This document shows positions 27,136-36,048 of a stretch of 64,000 bases of DNA, in pieces; the stretch's first letter is position 1, and each line of letters starts with the position of its first letter. Origin of the DNA: Shinella sp. CPCC 101442 (GTDB lineage Bacteria; Pseudomonadota; Alphaproteobacteria; Rhizobiales; Rhizobiaceae); contig NZ_JALIQS010000010.1 of assembly GCF_024704725.1 (NCBI RefSeq), forward strand, positions 1 to 64,000, given 5' to 3'. The position numbers and the translations under genes are program-made. Below the pieces are notes generated by a model. The model did no database searches. It saw only the letters and a list, made by a program, of their open reading frames with translations, and was not told where the DNA came from.

Positions 27136-28224
27136 ATGGCTGTCGAATTCATAAGTCTGACCTACCCCAATCTATCGACCGATATCGCTCCGTTGCCCGA
27201 TGCGCCTGCGGATCCGGCTTATCTCGCGCGTTACGCGCGTTCCGTCGAGGAAGCCGGGTTTGGCTATACGCTGTTGCCTTATGGTTCATCGTCCTTTGAT
27301 CCGTTCACGCTCGGCGCAACCGTTGCCGCTCATACGAGGACTTTGAAGATCATCATCGCCTTGCGGCCGAACACAGTTTATCCGACCGTTGCTGCGAAGT
27401 CGCTTGCGACCCTGGATCAACTGAGCGGCGGGCGCGTCGTCGTACATCTTATCGCCGGCGGCAGCGATGCCGAGCAGGCGGCGGAAGGCGACTTCCTGTC
27501 TAAAGACGACCGCTATGCGCGCTTGGAAGAGTACATTGCCATCCTCAAACGTGCCTGGTCTTCAAGAGAGCCGTTTGATTTCGCTGGACGCTTCTACACA
27601 TTCAAGCGCTTCTCAAGCGCCGTCGCTCCGGTACAGGCGTCTATTCCCGTATCGGTCGGCGGTTCCTCTGGTGAAGCGTATCGAATTGGCGGTCTGCACG
27701 GTGACATCTTTGGCCTGTGGGGTGAACCTCTTGCCGAGACCCGGGAGCAGATCGATCGCATCTTCGCGGCGGCCGAGGCCGCTGGGCGGAAAGATCGGCC
27801 GCAAATCTGGGTGACCTTCCGGCCGATTCTCGCTGAGACGGACGAGTTGGCCTGGGCGAAAGCGCACCGAATTCTTGCGGCACTCAAAACGCATCATAAA
27901 TCCGTAACAGGCGCCGAGCCGCAGAACGTCGGTTCCCAGCGTCTGCTTGAATTCGCGGCGAAGGCCGATGTTCACGACAAGGCGCTCTGGTTCGAACCTG
28001 CCGCAGCGACCGGTGCTCGCGGTGCATCGACCGCCCTTGTCGGCAGTCCGGACACAGTCGCAGAGGCCATCCTGCGGTATGTCGACATAGGCGCGGATCT
28101 CATATCCATCCGCGGCTACGACAATCTTTACGATGTGATCGACTACGGCCGTTACCTCGTGCCCCTCGTTCGTGCCGGACTGGCAAGCCGTAATCACCCG
28201 GTCGCTGTCGCGGCGTCAGCGTGA
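27136..28224 (+). CDS. LLM-class FMNH2-dependent alkanesulfonate monooxygenase (SsuD-like)
   Basis: A 362-residue luciferase-like TIM-barrel protein. Family blocks include FGYTLLPYGSSSFDPF, IIALRPNTVYPTVAAKSLAT, LDQLSGGRVVVHLIAGGSDA and PVSVGGSSGEAYRIGG, as in SsuD and related enzymes. Using reduced FMN and O2, SsuD cleaves the C-S bond of alkanesulfonates, giving sulfite and an aldehyde. It needs a reductase supplied elsewhere; no SsuE is visible here. It leads an operon with an SfnB-like flavoprotein and an SsuABC-type transporter. GAGGGCAAAG precedes the ATG. It is slightly shorter than E. coli SsuD (381). The exact sulfonate is unknown. Confidence 0.92.
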   Translation: MAVEFISLTYPNLSTDIAPLPDAPADPAYLARYARSVEEAGFGYTLLPYGSSSFDPFTLGATVAAHTRTLKIIIALRPNTVYPTVAAKSLATLDQLSGGRVVVHLIAGGSDAEQAAEGDFLSKDDRYARLEEYIAILKRAWSSREPFDFAGRFYTFKRFSSAVAPVQASIPVSVGGSSGEAYRIGGLHGDIFGLWGEPLAETREQIDRIFAAAEAAGRKDRPQIWVTFRPILAETDELAWAKAHRILAALKTHHKSVTGAEPQNVGSQRLLEFAAKADVHDKALWFEPAAATGARGASTALVGSPDTVAEAILRYVDIGADLISIRGYDNLYDVIDYGRYLVPLVRAGLASRNHPVAVAASA

Positions 28225-28268
28225 GCCCGCCTTTTCCGTCTGACGCTTCGTCCAATCGCCAGGATATC

Positions 28269-29480
28269 ATGACCCGCCCCCAGCCCGTTTCCCTTGCCAC
28301 TCCCGTGCGCGCACCGCAACGCGCAAGGCTGCCCGATGTAGTCAGGGCGCTGGCGGCACTGGCGCCCAACCAGGATGCGGCGGCGACGTTCCCACAGGCC
28401 GGCATACGCCAGTTGCACGATGCGGGGTTTCTGACGGCAAGTGTCGTCAGGGAGTATGGTGGCGCAGACTACGGCGTCGAGCAGCTAGCGCGGCTTCTGA
28501 TCGAGATCGGCAAGGGTGATCCGTCCGTCGCGCTGATCGCGTTGATGAACCTGCAGTTTCATGCGGCCCAACGGCCCGGAGACCCGCGTGCCATCGGTGT
28601 GCATCTGTACCGCAAGATACTCGCTGGGTCGGAGCGAGCTCCGACCCTCGTCAACGCTTTCCGCGCCGAACCCGACCTTGGCTCGCCCGCCCGTGGTGGT
28701 CTGCCGAAGACGGTGGCTCGGTACAGCGCCGAGGGATGGGTCCTGTCCGGACGCAAGATGTTCTGCACCGGCTCCACGGGGCTTTCCTACCATTTGCCTT
28801 GGGCGGTGACCGACGAGGCACAGTCGCGTGTAGCGGAGTTCCTGGTACCGGCAGACAGCGAGGGTATCGAGATCGTTCCTGTCTGGAACCATCTCGGCAT
28901 GCGGGCAACGGAAAGTCACGACGTGATCTACCAGGATGTCGTCGTGCCGCACGATCACATCGCCGGTGCGGAAATCGTGACGCCGGACACTCGTCAGGAC
29001 ATGCGGGCGGTCGCGCCGACCGTACTCCTGATCCAGTCGATCTATATTGGTGTGGCGCGTGCCGCGCAGGCTGCTTTCCATCGCTACGCGCATCAGCGCG
29101 TGCCGACCGCCCTCGGCAAGCCGATTGCCACGACGGAGCGGATCCGCTCCGTCGCCGGCGAGATTGAGTTGAATATCGTGCAGGCCGAGGCACTGCTGGC
29201 CCATTTCGCCTCGGGCCTGGCCGCAGGCCGTGAAGAGGCATTCCGCGACATCGCTGCGGCAAAAAGCGCAATCTCCGCTGCGGTCATTCGCTCGGTGGAG
29301 ATTGCCGTGAAAGCGCTCGGCAATCCTGGGCTTTCCCGCGCCAACCCGCTTGAACGGCATCTGCGCGACGTTCTCTGCGCGCGCATCCATTCGCCGCAGG
29401 ACGATTCCGTTCTCCTGGCTCTCGGTACGACAAGTCTGAGCAGGCAATACCACCCCGACATCGAGGAGCAAGTAAAGTGA
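28269..29480 (+). CDS. Acyl-CoA dehydrogenase-fold flavoprotein, SfnB/DszC-like
   Basis: A 403-residue acyl-CoA dehydrogenase-fold protein: N-terminal helical domain, middle beta domain (RKMFCTGSTGLSYHLPWAV, PVWNHLGMRATESHDVIY), C-terminal helical domain. The sulfur-operon context places it with SfnB/DszC-type monooxygenases, which use reduced flavin for desulfurisation, rather than with fatty-acid oxidation. ATG 28269 with AGGA in front is preferred; a GTG at 28221 overlapping the previous stop would add 16 residues. A paralogue with the same motifs is at 38158-39357 in the opposing operon. Its stop overlaps a small open frame. Confidence 0.88.
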   Translation: MTRPQPVSLATPVRAPQRARLPDVVRALAALAPNQDAAATFPQAGIRQLHDAGFLTASVVREYGGADYGVEQLARLLIEIGKGDPSVALIALMNLQFHAAQRPGDPRAIGVHLYRKILAGSERAPTLVNAFRAEPDLGSPARGGLPKTVARYSAEGWVLSGRKMFCTGSTGLSYHLPWAVTDEAQSRVAEFLVPADSEGIEIVPVWNHLGMRATESHDVIYQDVVVPHDHIAGAEIVTPDTRQDMRAVAPTVLLIQSIYIGVARAAQAAFHRYAHQRVPTALGKPIATTERIRSVAGEIELNIVQAEALLAHFASGLAAGREEAFRDIAAAKSAISAAVIRSVEIAVKALGNPGLSRANPLERHLRDVLCARIHSPQDDSVLLALGTTSLSRQYHPDIEEQVK

Positions 29481-29596
29481 CCAGAAACGTGCGCCATTCC
29501 GGCTGCCTCAAAATCCGCGCTGCCGTAACCGGTATTGCTGCGCGACGCTCCATGGCGGCTGTCGCAACCTGCGCGGCTGATGGCGTGAAGCGATGA
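29477..29596 (+). CDS. Small ORF (39 codons) tiling the gap between two sulfur-operon genes
   Basis: A GTG-started frame of 39 residues. Its start overlaps the upstream stop by 4 bp (GTGA) and its stop overlaps the permease start by 4 bp (ATGA). It therefore fills the gap exactly, as coupled genes do. The peptide is basic, with two cysteines (SGCLKIR and VATCAAD), no membrane segment and no family I recognise. It could be a leader peptide that senses cysteine or sulfur supply by translation, or merely a coupling frame that carries ribosomes to the permease. No ribosome site is visible, and coding status rests on the overlaps alone. Confidence 0.45.
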   Translation: MTRNVRHSGCLKIRAAVTGIAARRSMAAVATCAADGVKR

Positions 29597-30402
29597 ACAC
29601 GACCCTCCTTGTTCCCCTCGCCACGCGCCCCCAGGCAGCGCTTCGTCCCCCGCAATGGCATGCCCCGCGCAATCTTCTGCGCGTAGCGCTCCCGGTCTTC
29701 GTTCTCGCGTTGTGGCAGGTCGCCAGTTCGACCGGCATTCTGTCGCCTAGAACCCTGCCGCCGCCATCGGCCGTCATCGAGGCATTCCGTCAGTTGATCG
29801 AGACCGGTGATCTCCAGGCGGCGCTACCGGCATCGTTGGCGAGGGCGGGAGGAGGGCTTGCGATCGGGCTTTTGATTGGGATCGGCTTCGGCCTCCTGAC
29901 TGGTTTGTCGCGACGGGCCGAAGAGGCCTTCGACTCGACTTTTCAAATCGTTCGCCTCATCCCCTTCATCTCACTCGTTCCGTTGTTCATCATCTGGTTC
30001 GGCATCGGAGAAGAGCCGAAGGTTCTGCTTATCGCGCTGGCCTGTGTGTTCCCCGCCTATCTCAATACCTATTCGGGCGTGCGGAATGTCGATCGCCGGT
30101 TGATAGAGGCGGCCAGAACCTTTGGCCTTTCGCCCGTGCAGATCACATTGCAGGTGCTTCTCCCCGCAGCATTGCCCGCCGTGTTGGTCGGTGTGCGTTT
30201 TGCAATGGGTGTCTCGCTCCTGGCACTGATCATCGCGGAACAAACCAACAGCCGGGCCGGCATCGGCTACCTGATCTTTGTGGCGAGTGGCGCCTTGCGT
30301 ATCGATCTGATCGTCGCCTGTGTTCTCGTCTACGCCGTCCTTGGCATCGCGATCGACCTCGTGATGCGCCTTGTCGAGAAACTCTTGCTCCCGTGGAGAT
30401 AG
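29593..30402 (+). CDS. Sulfonate/taurine-type ABC transporter permease (SsuC-like)
   Basis: A 269-residue inner-membrane permease with about six membrane segments and the SsuC/TauC pattern: LPPPSAVIEAFRQLI near residue 57, PFISLVPLFIIWFGIGEEPK near 125, the ATPase-contact loop EAARTFGLSPVQITLQVLLP near 170, and RAGIGYLIF near 220. Its ATG at 29593 overlaps the small open frame upstream. The ATPase follows after 2 bp. Length is normal. It forms the channel for an organosulfonate. Confidence 0.93.
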   Translation: MNTTLLVPLATRPQAALRPPQWHAPRNLLRVALPVFVLALWQVASSTGILSPRTLPPPSAVIEAFRQLIETGDLQAALPASLARAGGGLAIGLLIGIGFGLLTGLSRRAEEAFDSTFQIVRLIPFISLVPLFIIWFGIGEEPKVLLIALACVFPAYLNTYSGVRNVDRRLIEAARTFGLSPVQITLQVLLPAALPAVLVGVRFAMGVSLLALIIAEQTNSRAGIGYLIFVASGALRIDLIVACVLVYAVLGIAIDLVMRLVEKLLLPWR

Positions 30403-30404
30403 CC

Positions 30405-31223
30405 ATGCTGGCCAATGTGCAAATCCGGAAGGAAACCGGTGACGCAACTCCGGTGGTCGATCTTCGGCCAGTGGCAACCACCGCCCATAGCCCGCGGGAA
30501 GCCGTCGTCTCGCTGACCGGAGTTTCCAAGAAATTCGGCGATCAGACGATCCTCGACGGCGTCGATCTCTCTATCCGGCAGGGCGATTTCGTCGCACTGC
30601 TCGGCGCATCGGGTTCGGGAAAAACGACATTGCTGCGTATCCTTGCATCCCTCGATGAGGCCAACGACGGCAAAGTACTCGTGGCCAGAAATCGGTCGGT
30701 CGTTTTCCAGGAGCATCGCCTGCTTCCGTTCCGCCGCGCCTGGCGCAATGTTCTGCTCGGCACGAAGCAACCCGGCAACGGCCGGGCGATCGCGGAGAGG
30801 GCGCTAGCTGAGGTCGGGCTTTCAGCGAAAGCCGATTCCTGGCCGAAACACCTGTCAGGGGGGGAGGCGCAGCGGGTCGCTCTCGCGCGAGCACTCGTAC
30901 GGTCACCGACGCTGCTGCTGCTGGACGAGCCTTTCGCCGCACTCGACGCCCTGACGCGGATCAAGATGCATGCGCTTGTCGAAGGGCTTTGGCGCGACCA
31001 CAAGCCGGGTGTCCTGATCGTGACGCACGACGTCGATGAGGCGATCCTGCTTGCCGATCGGATTCTTGTCCTGAAGGACGGCCGCTTCTCGCTCGATGTC
31101 GCCGTGCCGCCCGCGCTTGTGCGCAACCGGAAACGGCAGGAATTGGAGCCGGACGAGGTCAATCCCCTCAAGTATCGCCTGCTTGCCGAACTCGGTGTCG
31201 CCGTACCGGGCCACACCGCCTGA
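30405..31223 (+). CDS. Sulfonate ABC transporter ATPase (SsuB-like)
   Basis: A 272-residue ATPase. Walker A GASGSGKTT is at 67-75, the Q-loop is in VVFQEHRLLPFRRAWRNVL, the signature is LSGGEAQRVALARAL and Walker B LLLLDEPFAALDAL. The Q-loop wording and short helical domain match SsuB. An N-terminal extension of about 30 residues precedes the ATPase fold. ATG 30405 with GGAG six bases upstream was chosen; a GTG at 30393 is possible. It energises the permease encoded immediately upstream. Confidence 0.93.
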   Translation: MLANVQIRKETGDATPVVDLRPVATTAHSPREAVVSLTGVSKKFGDQTILDGVDLSIRQGDFVALLGASGSGKTTLLRILASLDEANDGKVLVARNRSVVFQEHRLLPFRRAWRNVLLGTKQPGNGRAIAERALAEVGLSAKADSWPKHLSGGEAQRVALARALVRSPTLLLLDEPFAALDALTRIKMHALVEGLWRDHKPGVLIVTHDVDEAILLADRILVLKDGRFSLDVAVPPALVRNRKRQELEPDEVNPLKYRLLAELGVAVPGHTA

Positions 31224-31255
31224 ATATCAACCCTTGAACGCCAAGGAGCGCCGCA

Positions 31256-32317
31256 ATGGCACTTATCCGCCTACCGAAACTCGGCCTCGCTGCCACCATT
31301 GCTGTCATCGTGCTCGGGGCGCAAGCCTTCGCAGAAGATAGCAAAACGATCACGCTCGTCATCGGTCAAAACGGTCAGGAGCTTCAACCTGGCTGGGAAG
31401 CATCGGGCATCTGGAAGGACGCGCCGTACAAGCTCGAATTCGCGACATTCCCGAATGCCGTCGAGAACGCGACGGCTCTTGCGGCGGGGAATGTCGACGT
31501 CAGCTATTTCGCGCAGTTTACCGCCATTCAGGCGCAAGCCTCATCCAATCCCGACTGGACGAAGGAGACCGTGCCCTACAAGTCGATCGTGGTGGCGGCA
31601 ACGGCTGACACCGTGAACCATGAAAGGTTCGTCACCTTGGCGTCCGGGGCCTCCGGCATCGGAGAGCTGACGGCGGATTCGGTTCGTGGCAAGCGCTGGG
31701 CATCGTCCCCGGGGGCGACCAACTTCCTTCTCTACCTTCAGACGCTGAAGCACCTTGGCCTGAAGCCGGCGGACGTCGTCCCCGTGACGCTCAACAACGA
31801 GGCGGGAGCCTTGGCGGTGCTGCATGGCGAAGTCGACCTCGTGTCCGGGCCGATCGATTTCTATGATCAGGCTCTCGCAGACGGCGGAAAGGTCATCTCC
31901 AAGAGCGGTGAGGTCGGGCCAGGCAGTCCCGGTGGCCTGCTGGCGAACTCCCAATCCCTGTCCGATCCAGCCAAGGATGCTGCGATCCGCGACCTGATCG
32001 CCCGCTACGTGGCCTATCAGGACTGGTACAACACCCATCCAGCCGAGGCACAGGATGCATTGGTGAAAGTGCGCAAGCTCTCGCCGGAAAGCGCAAAATT
32101 CATCTGGGCCTACACCCGTGTCCGTCCGCAGCCCATCACCGGGGAGCGCATCGACGAGGCGCGTAGCATCGCTTCGGTCGTCCACGAGTTCGGGGCAATC
32201 GGCAAGGCGATAGATGCGTCGCTCACCTATGACGCTCGCTATACCGACACGATCGAGGAAGCGCTGAAGACAACGAATTACGATGCGAACCTCCAGGGTT
32301 CGCTGACCGGAAATTGA
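31256..32317 (+). CDS. Sulfonate/nitrate-type periplasmic binding protein (SsuA-like), copy 1
   Basis: A 353-residue exported protein with a signal peptide (likely cut after AQAFA at 26). The mature part has the type 2 binding fold of SsuA/TauA proteins: GIWKDAPYKLEFATFPNA, LAAGNVDV, GKRWASSPGATNFLLYLQTL and LVSGPIDFYDQALADGGKV. It is the ligand receptor for the permease and ATPase just upstream. A second protein encoded at 36102-37202 shares most of its residues by eye but lies in another operon without its own permease. GGAGCG precedes the ATG. The ligand is inferred as a sulfonate from the SsuD/SfnB-like neighbours. Confidence 0.9.
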   Translation: MALIRLPKLGLAATIAVIVLGAQAFAEDSKTITLVIGQNGQELQPGWEASGIWKDAPYKLEFATFPNAVENATALAAGNVDVSYFAQFTAIQAQASSNPDWTKETVPYKSIVVAATADTVNHERFVTLASGASGIGELTADSVRGKRWASSPGATNFLLYLQTLKHLGLKPADVVPVTLNNEAGALAVLHGEVDLVSGPIDFYDQALADGGKVISKSGEVGPGSPGGLLANSQSLSDPAKDAAIRDLIARYVAYQDWYNTHPAEAQDALVKVRKLSPESAKFIWAYTRVRPQPITGERIDEARSIASVVHEFGAIGKAIDASLTYDARYTDTIEEALKTTNYDANLQGSLTGN

Positions 32318-32329
32318 GGAGACACCGAC

Positions 32330-33334
32330 ATGACACGCTACATCATCATCGGCGCCGGTGCAGTTGGCGCAAGCCTTGCCGCGCAGTTCGAAGGAGCCGG
32401 GATCGCCTATGCCCTGGTCGGTCGAGGTGCCCAGATCGACCATATTCGGGAGCATGGGCTCGAATATCGCCGGCCGTCCGGAACGCGGCAGGTCAGGCTC
32501 AACGCCTTTACCGCCGATGCGCCGCCGGCCCTTGCCGGCAATGACGTTCTTCTTCTCGCTGTCAAGGCGCAGGACGTCGACGTGGCGACCACACACTGGG
32601 CGGCCCGGACAATTGACGGGGTTGGTACGACCGCCGGCTTCGCTTTGCCGATCGTTACGTTCCAGAATGGTCTGGCTGCCGAAAGTATCGCGCTGCGGCG
32701 TTTCGCCAGGGTCTATGGTGCCAGCATCATGACGCCGGCGCGCTTCTCGGAGATCGGTAAGGTGGTCGCGGCAGGTGACCCGGAAGTCGGGGCCATCGTC
32801 CTTGGTGCCTATCCCGGTGGCGAAGATGATGTGGGACGCCGCATCGCGCTGGATCTTGCGAATGCGGGGTATCTTGCGGAGGTGCGAAGCGATATCAAGC
32901 GCTGGAAGGCCTCGAAGCTCGCTTACAACGTCAAGAACGTGCTGGAGCTGTTCGGTGGAACGACGGACGAGCATGCCGCCTTCGGCGAGGCGCTGGAGCG
33001 AGAGGCGAGGCAGGTCCTGGACACCGCTGGTTATACGTTCGCTCAACCGGTCGAGCGCCGCATCAGTATCGCGCACTGGGGGGTCGCCGAGGATGCTGGC
33101 ATCGTGCCAGGACAGCAATCGACGTGGCAGAGCTACGTGCGCGGCACTTCGAGCGAGGTGGAATTTCTCAATGGAGAGATCGTACTGCTTGGCCGGCTGC
33201 ACGGGATCGCGACCCCCTTCAACGAAGCCGTGCAGGAGGCAGCGGCCCGACTGGCCAATACGTCCGGCAAGCCTGGAATGGTGCCGTTGAGCAGCGTGAG
33301 AGCGCTGGTTGACACTCTTGCATCAGCGGCCTGA
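32330..33334 (+). CDS. Ketopantoate reductase-family oxidoreductase (PanE/ApbA-like)
   Basis: A 334-residue NADP-dependent reductase. The Rossmann loop GAGAVGASLA is at 8-17. The VLLLAVKAQDV strand follows near 70, and the catalytic-lysine region KASKLAYNVKN is near 190. It is 12 bp after the binding protein in the sulfur operon, not near pantothenate genes. It may therefore reduce a 2-keto product of desulfonation rather than ketopantoate. The family has many such reassigned members. Length is slightly above E. coli PanE (303). Confidence 0.85.
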   Translation: MTRYIIIGAGAVGASLAAQFEGAGIAYALVGRGAQIDHIREHGLEYRRPSGTRQVRLNAFTADAPPALAGNDVLLLAVKAQDVDVATTHWAARTIDGVGTTAGFALPIVTFQNGLAAESIALRRFARVYGASIMTPARFSEIGKVVAAGDPEVGAIVLGAYPGGEDDVGRRIALDLANAGYLAEVRSDIKRWKASKLAYNVKNVLELFGGTTDEHAAFGEALEREARQVLDTAGYTFAQPVERRISIAHWGVAEDAGIVPGQQSTWQSYVRGTSSEVEFLNGEIVLLGRLHGIATPFNEAVQEAAARLANTSGKPGMVPLSSVRALVDTLASAA

Positions 33335-33339
33335 TGGTT

Positions 33340-33365
33340 GCACTCGTGAGAGTGCCAACGAGTGC
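33340..33365. promoter_or_regulatory. Inverted repeat before TetR gene (likely operator)
   Basis: A perfect 8-bp inverted repeat GCACTCGT/ACGAGTGC with a 10-bp spacer, about 45 bp before the TetR start. Size and symmetry fit a TetR-family operator. A hairpin ending the upstream operon is the alternative, but no T-run follows. Confidence 0.55.
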
Positions 33366-33409
33366 GCCCCCTCGACCCCATGCGCGAACGAAAACGACTG
33401 AGAACGCCG

Positions 33410-33994
33410 ATGAAAACGCCTGTACGAGACGAGATTTTGAATGTTGCCGGCATCCTGTTCTACACGGAAGGGATAAGGGCGGTCGGCATCGACAGGATTA
33501 TAGAGCGGGCCAATGTCGCCAAGGCGACGCTTTACAGGCATTTCCCGTCCAAGGATCATCTCGTTGCCGCCTATCTGCAGCAACGGCACGATCGGGTGGT
33601 AAAGTCGCTTGAGGAGGTTCTGAACGTCGTCGACCAACCGCGCGAACAGATTAGGACGATCTTCGAGCGGCTTTTCGAGAAGGCCGACAGTCCGGAGTTT
33701 CGGGGCTGCGCCTTCGCGCTCGCGGTCGCCGAACATGGCGAATCCGAGCGTGTGGTGGCTGTCGCACAGGAACACAAGCGGGCTGTCCGTTCCCTTCTCA
33801 CGTCGATCTTGGAAGCCGCCAGTATCACCGATGACGCGGCGCCCCGTCATTTGGCGCTTCTCTACGAAGGCGCGCTCGCAACAGTCGCAGTCAGCAGGGA
33901 TCCCCAAGCCGTACTGACAGCGCGCGACTGTGCGCTGTCCGTTTTCGATTGGGCGGTCGCGCAGCGCGATATCGCCGTCGGCGGCGCAAGATAA
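33410..33994 (+). CDS. TetR-family transcriptional regulator
   Basis: A 194-residue repressor. The helix-turn-helix is within residues 1-50 (RDEILNVAGILFYTEGIRAV, then IIERANVAKATLYRHFPSKD), followed by a helical ligand domain. The start is uncertain: 33380 and a GTG at 33362 are in frame, but neither has a better ribosome site. The stop overlaps the next gene by 1 bp (TAATG), so it is coupled to the isomerase-like gene and probably regulates it. A perfect inverted repeat lies upstream. Confidence 0.85.
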   Translation: MKTPVRDEILNVAGILFYTEGIRAVGIDRIIERANVAKATLYRHFPSKDHLVAAYLQQRHDRVVKSLEEVLNVVDQPREQIRTIFERLFEKADSPEFRGCAFALAVAEHGESERVVAVAQEHKRAVRSLLTSILEAASITDDAAPRHLALLYEGALATVAVSRDPQAVLTARDCALSVFDWAVAQRDIAVGGAR

Positions 33995-34596
33995 TGGCAG
34001 AGACGATCGATTACTATTTCGGGATCGGCTCCCCTTGGTCGTTCATCGGCCTCGAGCCGTTTCTCGATCTGTCGCAACGCTTCAACGCCACTATCCGTCC
34101 TGTCGTCATTCCCTTGATCGTCGACAATGGCGCGATCTATTCCCGTGACCGGCCCGAGCCGCGCCGTGCCTACTGGTCGACGGACCTCAGGCGATGGGCC
34201 GCGGTTCGTGGCAAATCGCTGATGCTTGAAGGCCGCGCCAGCCTGTCCGATCCCACACCTGCGGGTCATGTCGTGAGTGCCGCAATTCTCGATGGTCAGG
34301 ACTGGATACGACTGACCAAGGCGTTGCAGGGAGCGTTCTGGGAGCATGCCGAGGACATTGGCCGTCCAGACGTGCGCCTGGAGATAGCGCAGGCGGTCGG
34401 GCTGGATGGTCCCGCGCTTGAGGAGCGCGCAAGAAGCAACGACGTTCGCGAGGCGCTGGCACGGGGCCATGACGAAGCAAAGGCAGCCGGGGTCTTCGGC
34501 CTGCCGACATTCAGGTATCAAGGCGAGCTGTACTGGGGGCAGGACAGCCTGCCTTTCCTGGAGCGTCATCTGAGCGATGGCAGAGCTATCGCCTGA
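33994..34596 (+). CDS. 2-hydroxychromene-2-carboxylate isomerase-like DsbA-fold protein (NahD family)
   Basis: A 200-residue thioredoxin/GST-kappa-fold protein. The N-terminal block DYYFGIGSPWSFIGLEPF carries S13, which sits where the glutathione-activating serine of NahD is found. The C-terminal block GVFGLPTFRYQGELYWGQD is diagnostic of the family. NahD isomerases act in the upper pathway of naphthalene and related aromatics, so this enzyme may handle an aromatic ring-opening product or a glutathione adduct. It is translationally coupled to the TetR gene and followed by a GlcD-like oxidase 25 bp downstream. The true substrate is unknown. Confidence 0.85.
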   Translation: MAETIDYYFGIGSPWSFIGLEPFLDLSQRFNATIRPVVIPLIVDNGAIYSRDRPEPRRAYWSTDLRRWAAVRGKSLMLEGRASLSDPTPAGHVVSAAILDGQDWIRLTKALQGAFWEHAEDIGRPDVRLEIAQAVGLDGPALEERARSNDVREALARGHDEAKAAGVFGLPTFRYQGELYWGQDSLPFLERHLSDGRAIA

Positions 34597-34621
34597 CGCC
34601 CTCTGATCTGACGAGGATTTC

Positions 34622-35992
34622 ATGAGCAACCTACCGTCCGACGTCGTGGAGGCGTTGTCCAGCCGCTTCGGCGAGCGGTTTTCCGTGGCCGACGCCGTGC
34701 GGGATCTGCATGGGCGTGGTGAATCCTATCACGCCGCAGCGTCGCCAGATGGTGTTGTTTTCGCCGAGAGCACACAGGAAGTCTCGGAGATCGTTAGCCT
34801 TTGCGCGCGTTTCGGGGTGCCGGTCATCGCCTTCGGAGCCGGTACATCCCTGGAGGGCCATCTGTCGGCTTTGCATGGCGGAATTTCGATCGACCTATCC
34901 CGTATGAACCGCGTCTTGCGTGTGAGTGCCGAGGACCTCGACTGCACGGTAGAGGCCGGTGTCACGCGTGAGCAACTAAACACGCATCTGCGCGATACAG
35001 GCCTGTTTTATCCCATTGATCCGGGCGCCAACGCGTCCATCGGCGGCATGGCCTCGACGCGAGCGTCGGGAACGAATGCGGTGCGCTACGGCACGATGCG
35101 GGAGAACGTGATGGGACTGACCGTCGTGCTGGCGGACGGTCGTGTCATCCGCACGGGAGGGCGGGCGCGAAAATCGTCAGCTGGATACGACCTCACGCGC
35201 CTCTTCGTCGGCGCGGAGGGGACACTCGGCATCGTGACGGAGGTGACGCTTCGGCTTTATGGCATACCCGAGCGCATCGCCGCGGCGCTCTGCTCGTTCG
35301 AAAGTGTTTCATACGCTACCGCCGCGGCTATCGCCATCGTCCAGCTTGGTATTCCTGTTGCACGGATGGAACTGATGGATCGCGGCCTCATCGCCGCCGT
35401 CAACGCTTATTCCGGGCTTTCCTTGCCAATCGAGGATACTCTTGCCTTTGAGTTCCATGGCCCCCCTGCCAGTGTCGACGAGCAGATCCAGCTAGTCAAA
35501 GGCATCGTGGAAGACAACGGCGCAAAGGGCTTCGAAGCGGCGCGTTCGCCGGAGGACAGGAACCGTCTCTGGAAGGCGCGGCACAATGCGTTCTATGCGG
35601 TCGTTTCCATGCGTCCGAACGCCCGTGGATGGTCATCGGACGTGTGCGTTCCCGTATCGGAACTCAGCAGGTGTATCGTCGAGACGAGAACCCTTCTTGA
35701 GGGCTGCCGTGTCCCAGCAGCCATTCTCGGTCATGTGGGTGACGGCAACTACCATGTCGTCTTCGCCGTCGATCCGGGCAATGCCGACGAGCTGGCAGAG
35801 GTTGCCGCTATCAACGGCAAGATGGTCCATCTGGCGATTTCCGTCGGCGGCACCTGCACCGGAGAACATGGTGTAGGCACCGGCAAGATGGCGTACCTGC
35901 GCGCCGAGCATGGCGACGCGGTCGACGTCATGGCCGTCATCAAGGCTGCGCTGGACCCGACTGGCATCATGAACCCCGGAAAAATTCTGTAG
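34622..35992 (+). CDS. FAD-linked 2-hydroxyacid dehydrogenase (D-lactate/glycolate type, GlcD/DLD family)
   Basis: A 456-residue flavoprotein. The PCMH-type FAD domain covers about 45-225 (FGAGTSLEGHLSALHGGISI, then SIGGMASTRASGTNAVRYG). The substrate domain ends in GHVGDGNYHVVF, GGTCTGEHGVGTGK and a C-terminal DPTGIMNPGKIL, all canonical for D-lactate dehydrogenase (cytochrome) and GlcD. It oxidises a D-2-hydroxyacid to a 2-keto acid and passes electrons to the respiratory chain. A keto product could be the partner of the PanE-like reductase nearby. TGACGAGGA precedes the ATG. No GlcE or GlcF subunits are present, so it works alone, as DLD enzymes do. Confidence 0.92.
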   Translation: MSNLPSDVVEALSSRFGERFSVADAVRDLHGRGESYHAAASPDGVVFAESTQEVSEIVSLCARFGVPVIAFGAGTSLEGHLSALHGGISIDLSRMNRVLRVSAEDLDCTVEAGVTREQLNTHLRDTGLFYPIDPGANASIGGMASTRASGTNAVRYGTMRENVMGLTVVLADGRVIRTGGRARKSSAGYDLTRLFVGAEGTLGIVTEVTLRLYGIPERIAAALCSFESVSYATAAAIAIVQLGIPVARMELMDRGLIAAVNAYSGLSLPIEDTLAFEFHGPPASVDEQIQLVKGIVEDNGAKGFEAARSPEDRNRLWKARHNAFYAVVSMRPNARGWSSDVCVPVSELSRCIVETRTLLEGCRVPAAILGHVGDGNYHVVFAVDPGNADELAEVAAINGKMVHLAISVGGTCTGEHGVGTGKMAYLRAEHGDAVDVMAVIKAALDPTGIMNPGKIL

Positions 35993-36048
35993 TGACGCTC
36001 TCGCCGCCTGAGAGGCGGAGCTCAAGACATGAGGCAGACACGAGCAAA

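Noticed and set aside
33362-33409. Longer N-terminus for the TetR regulator (GTG 33362 or ATG 33380)
   Set aside because: Adds only basic residues before the HTH with no ribosome site. The GTG lies within the putative operator dyad. Left as an open alternative.
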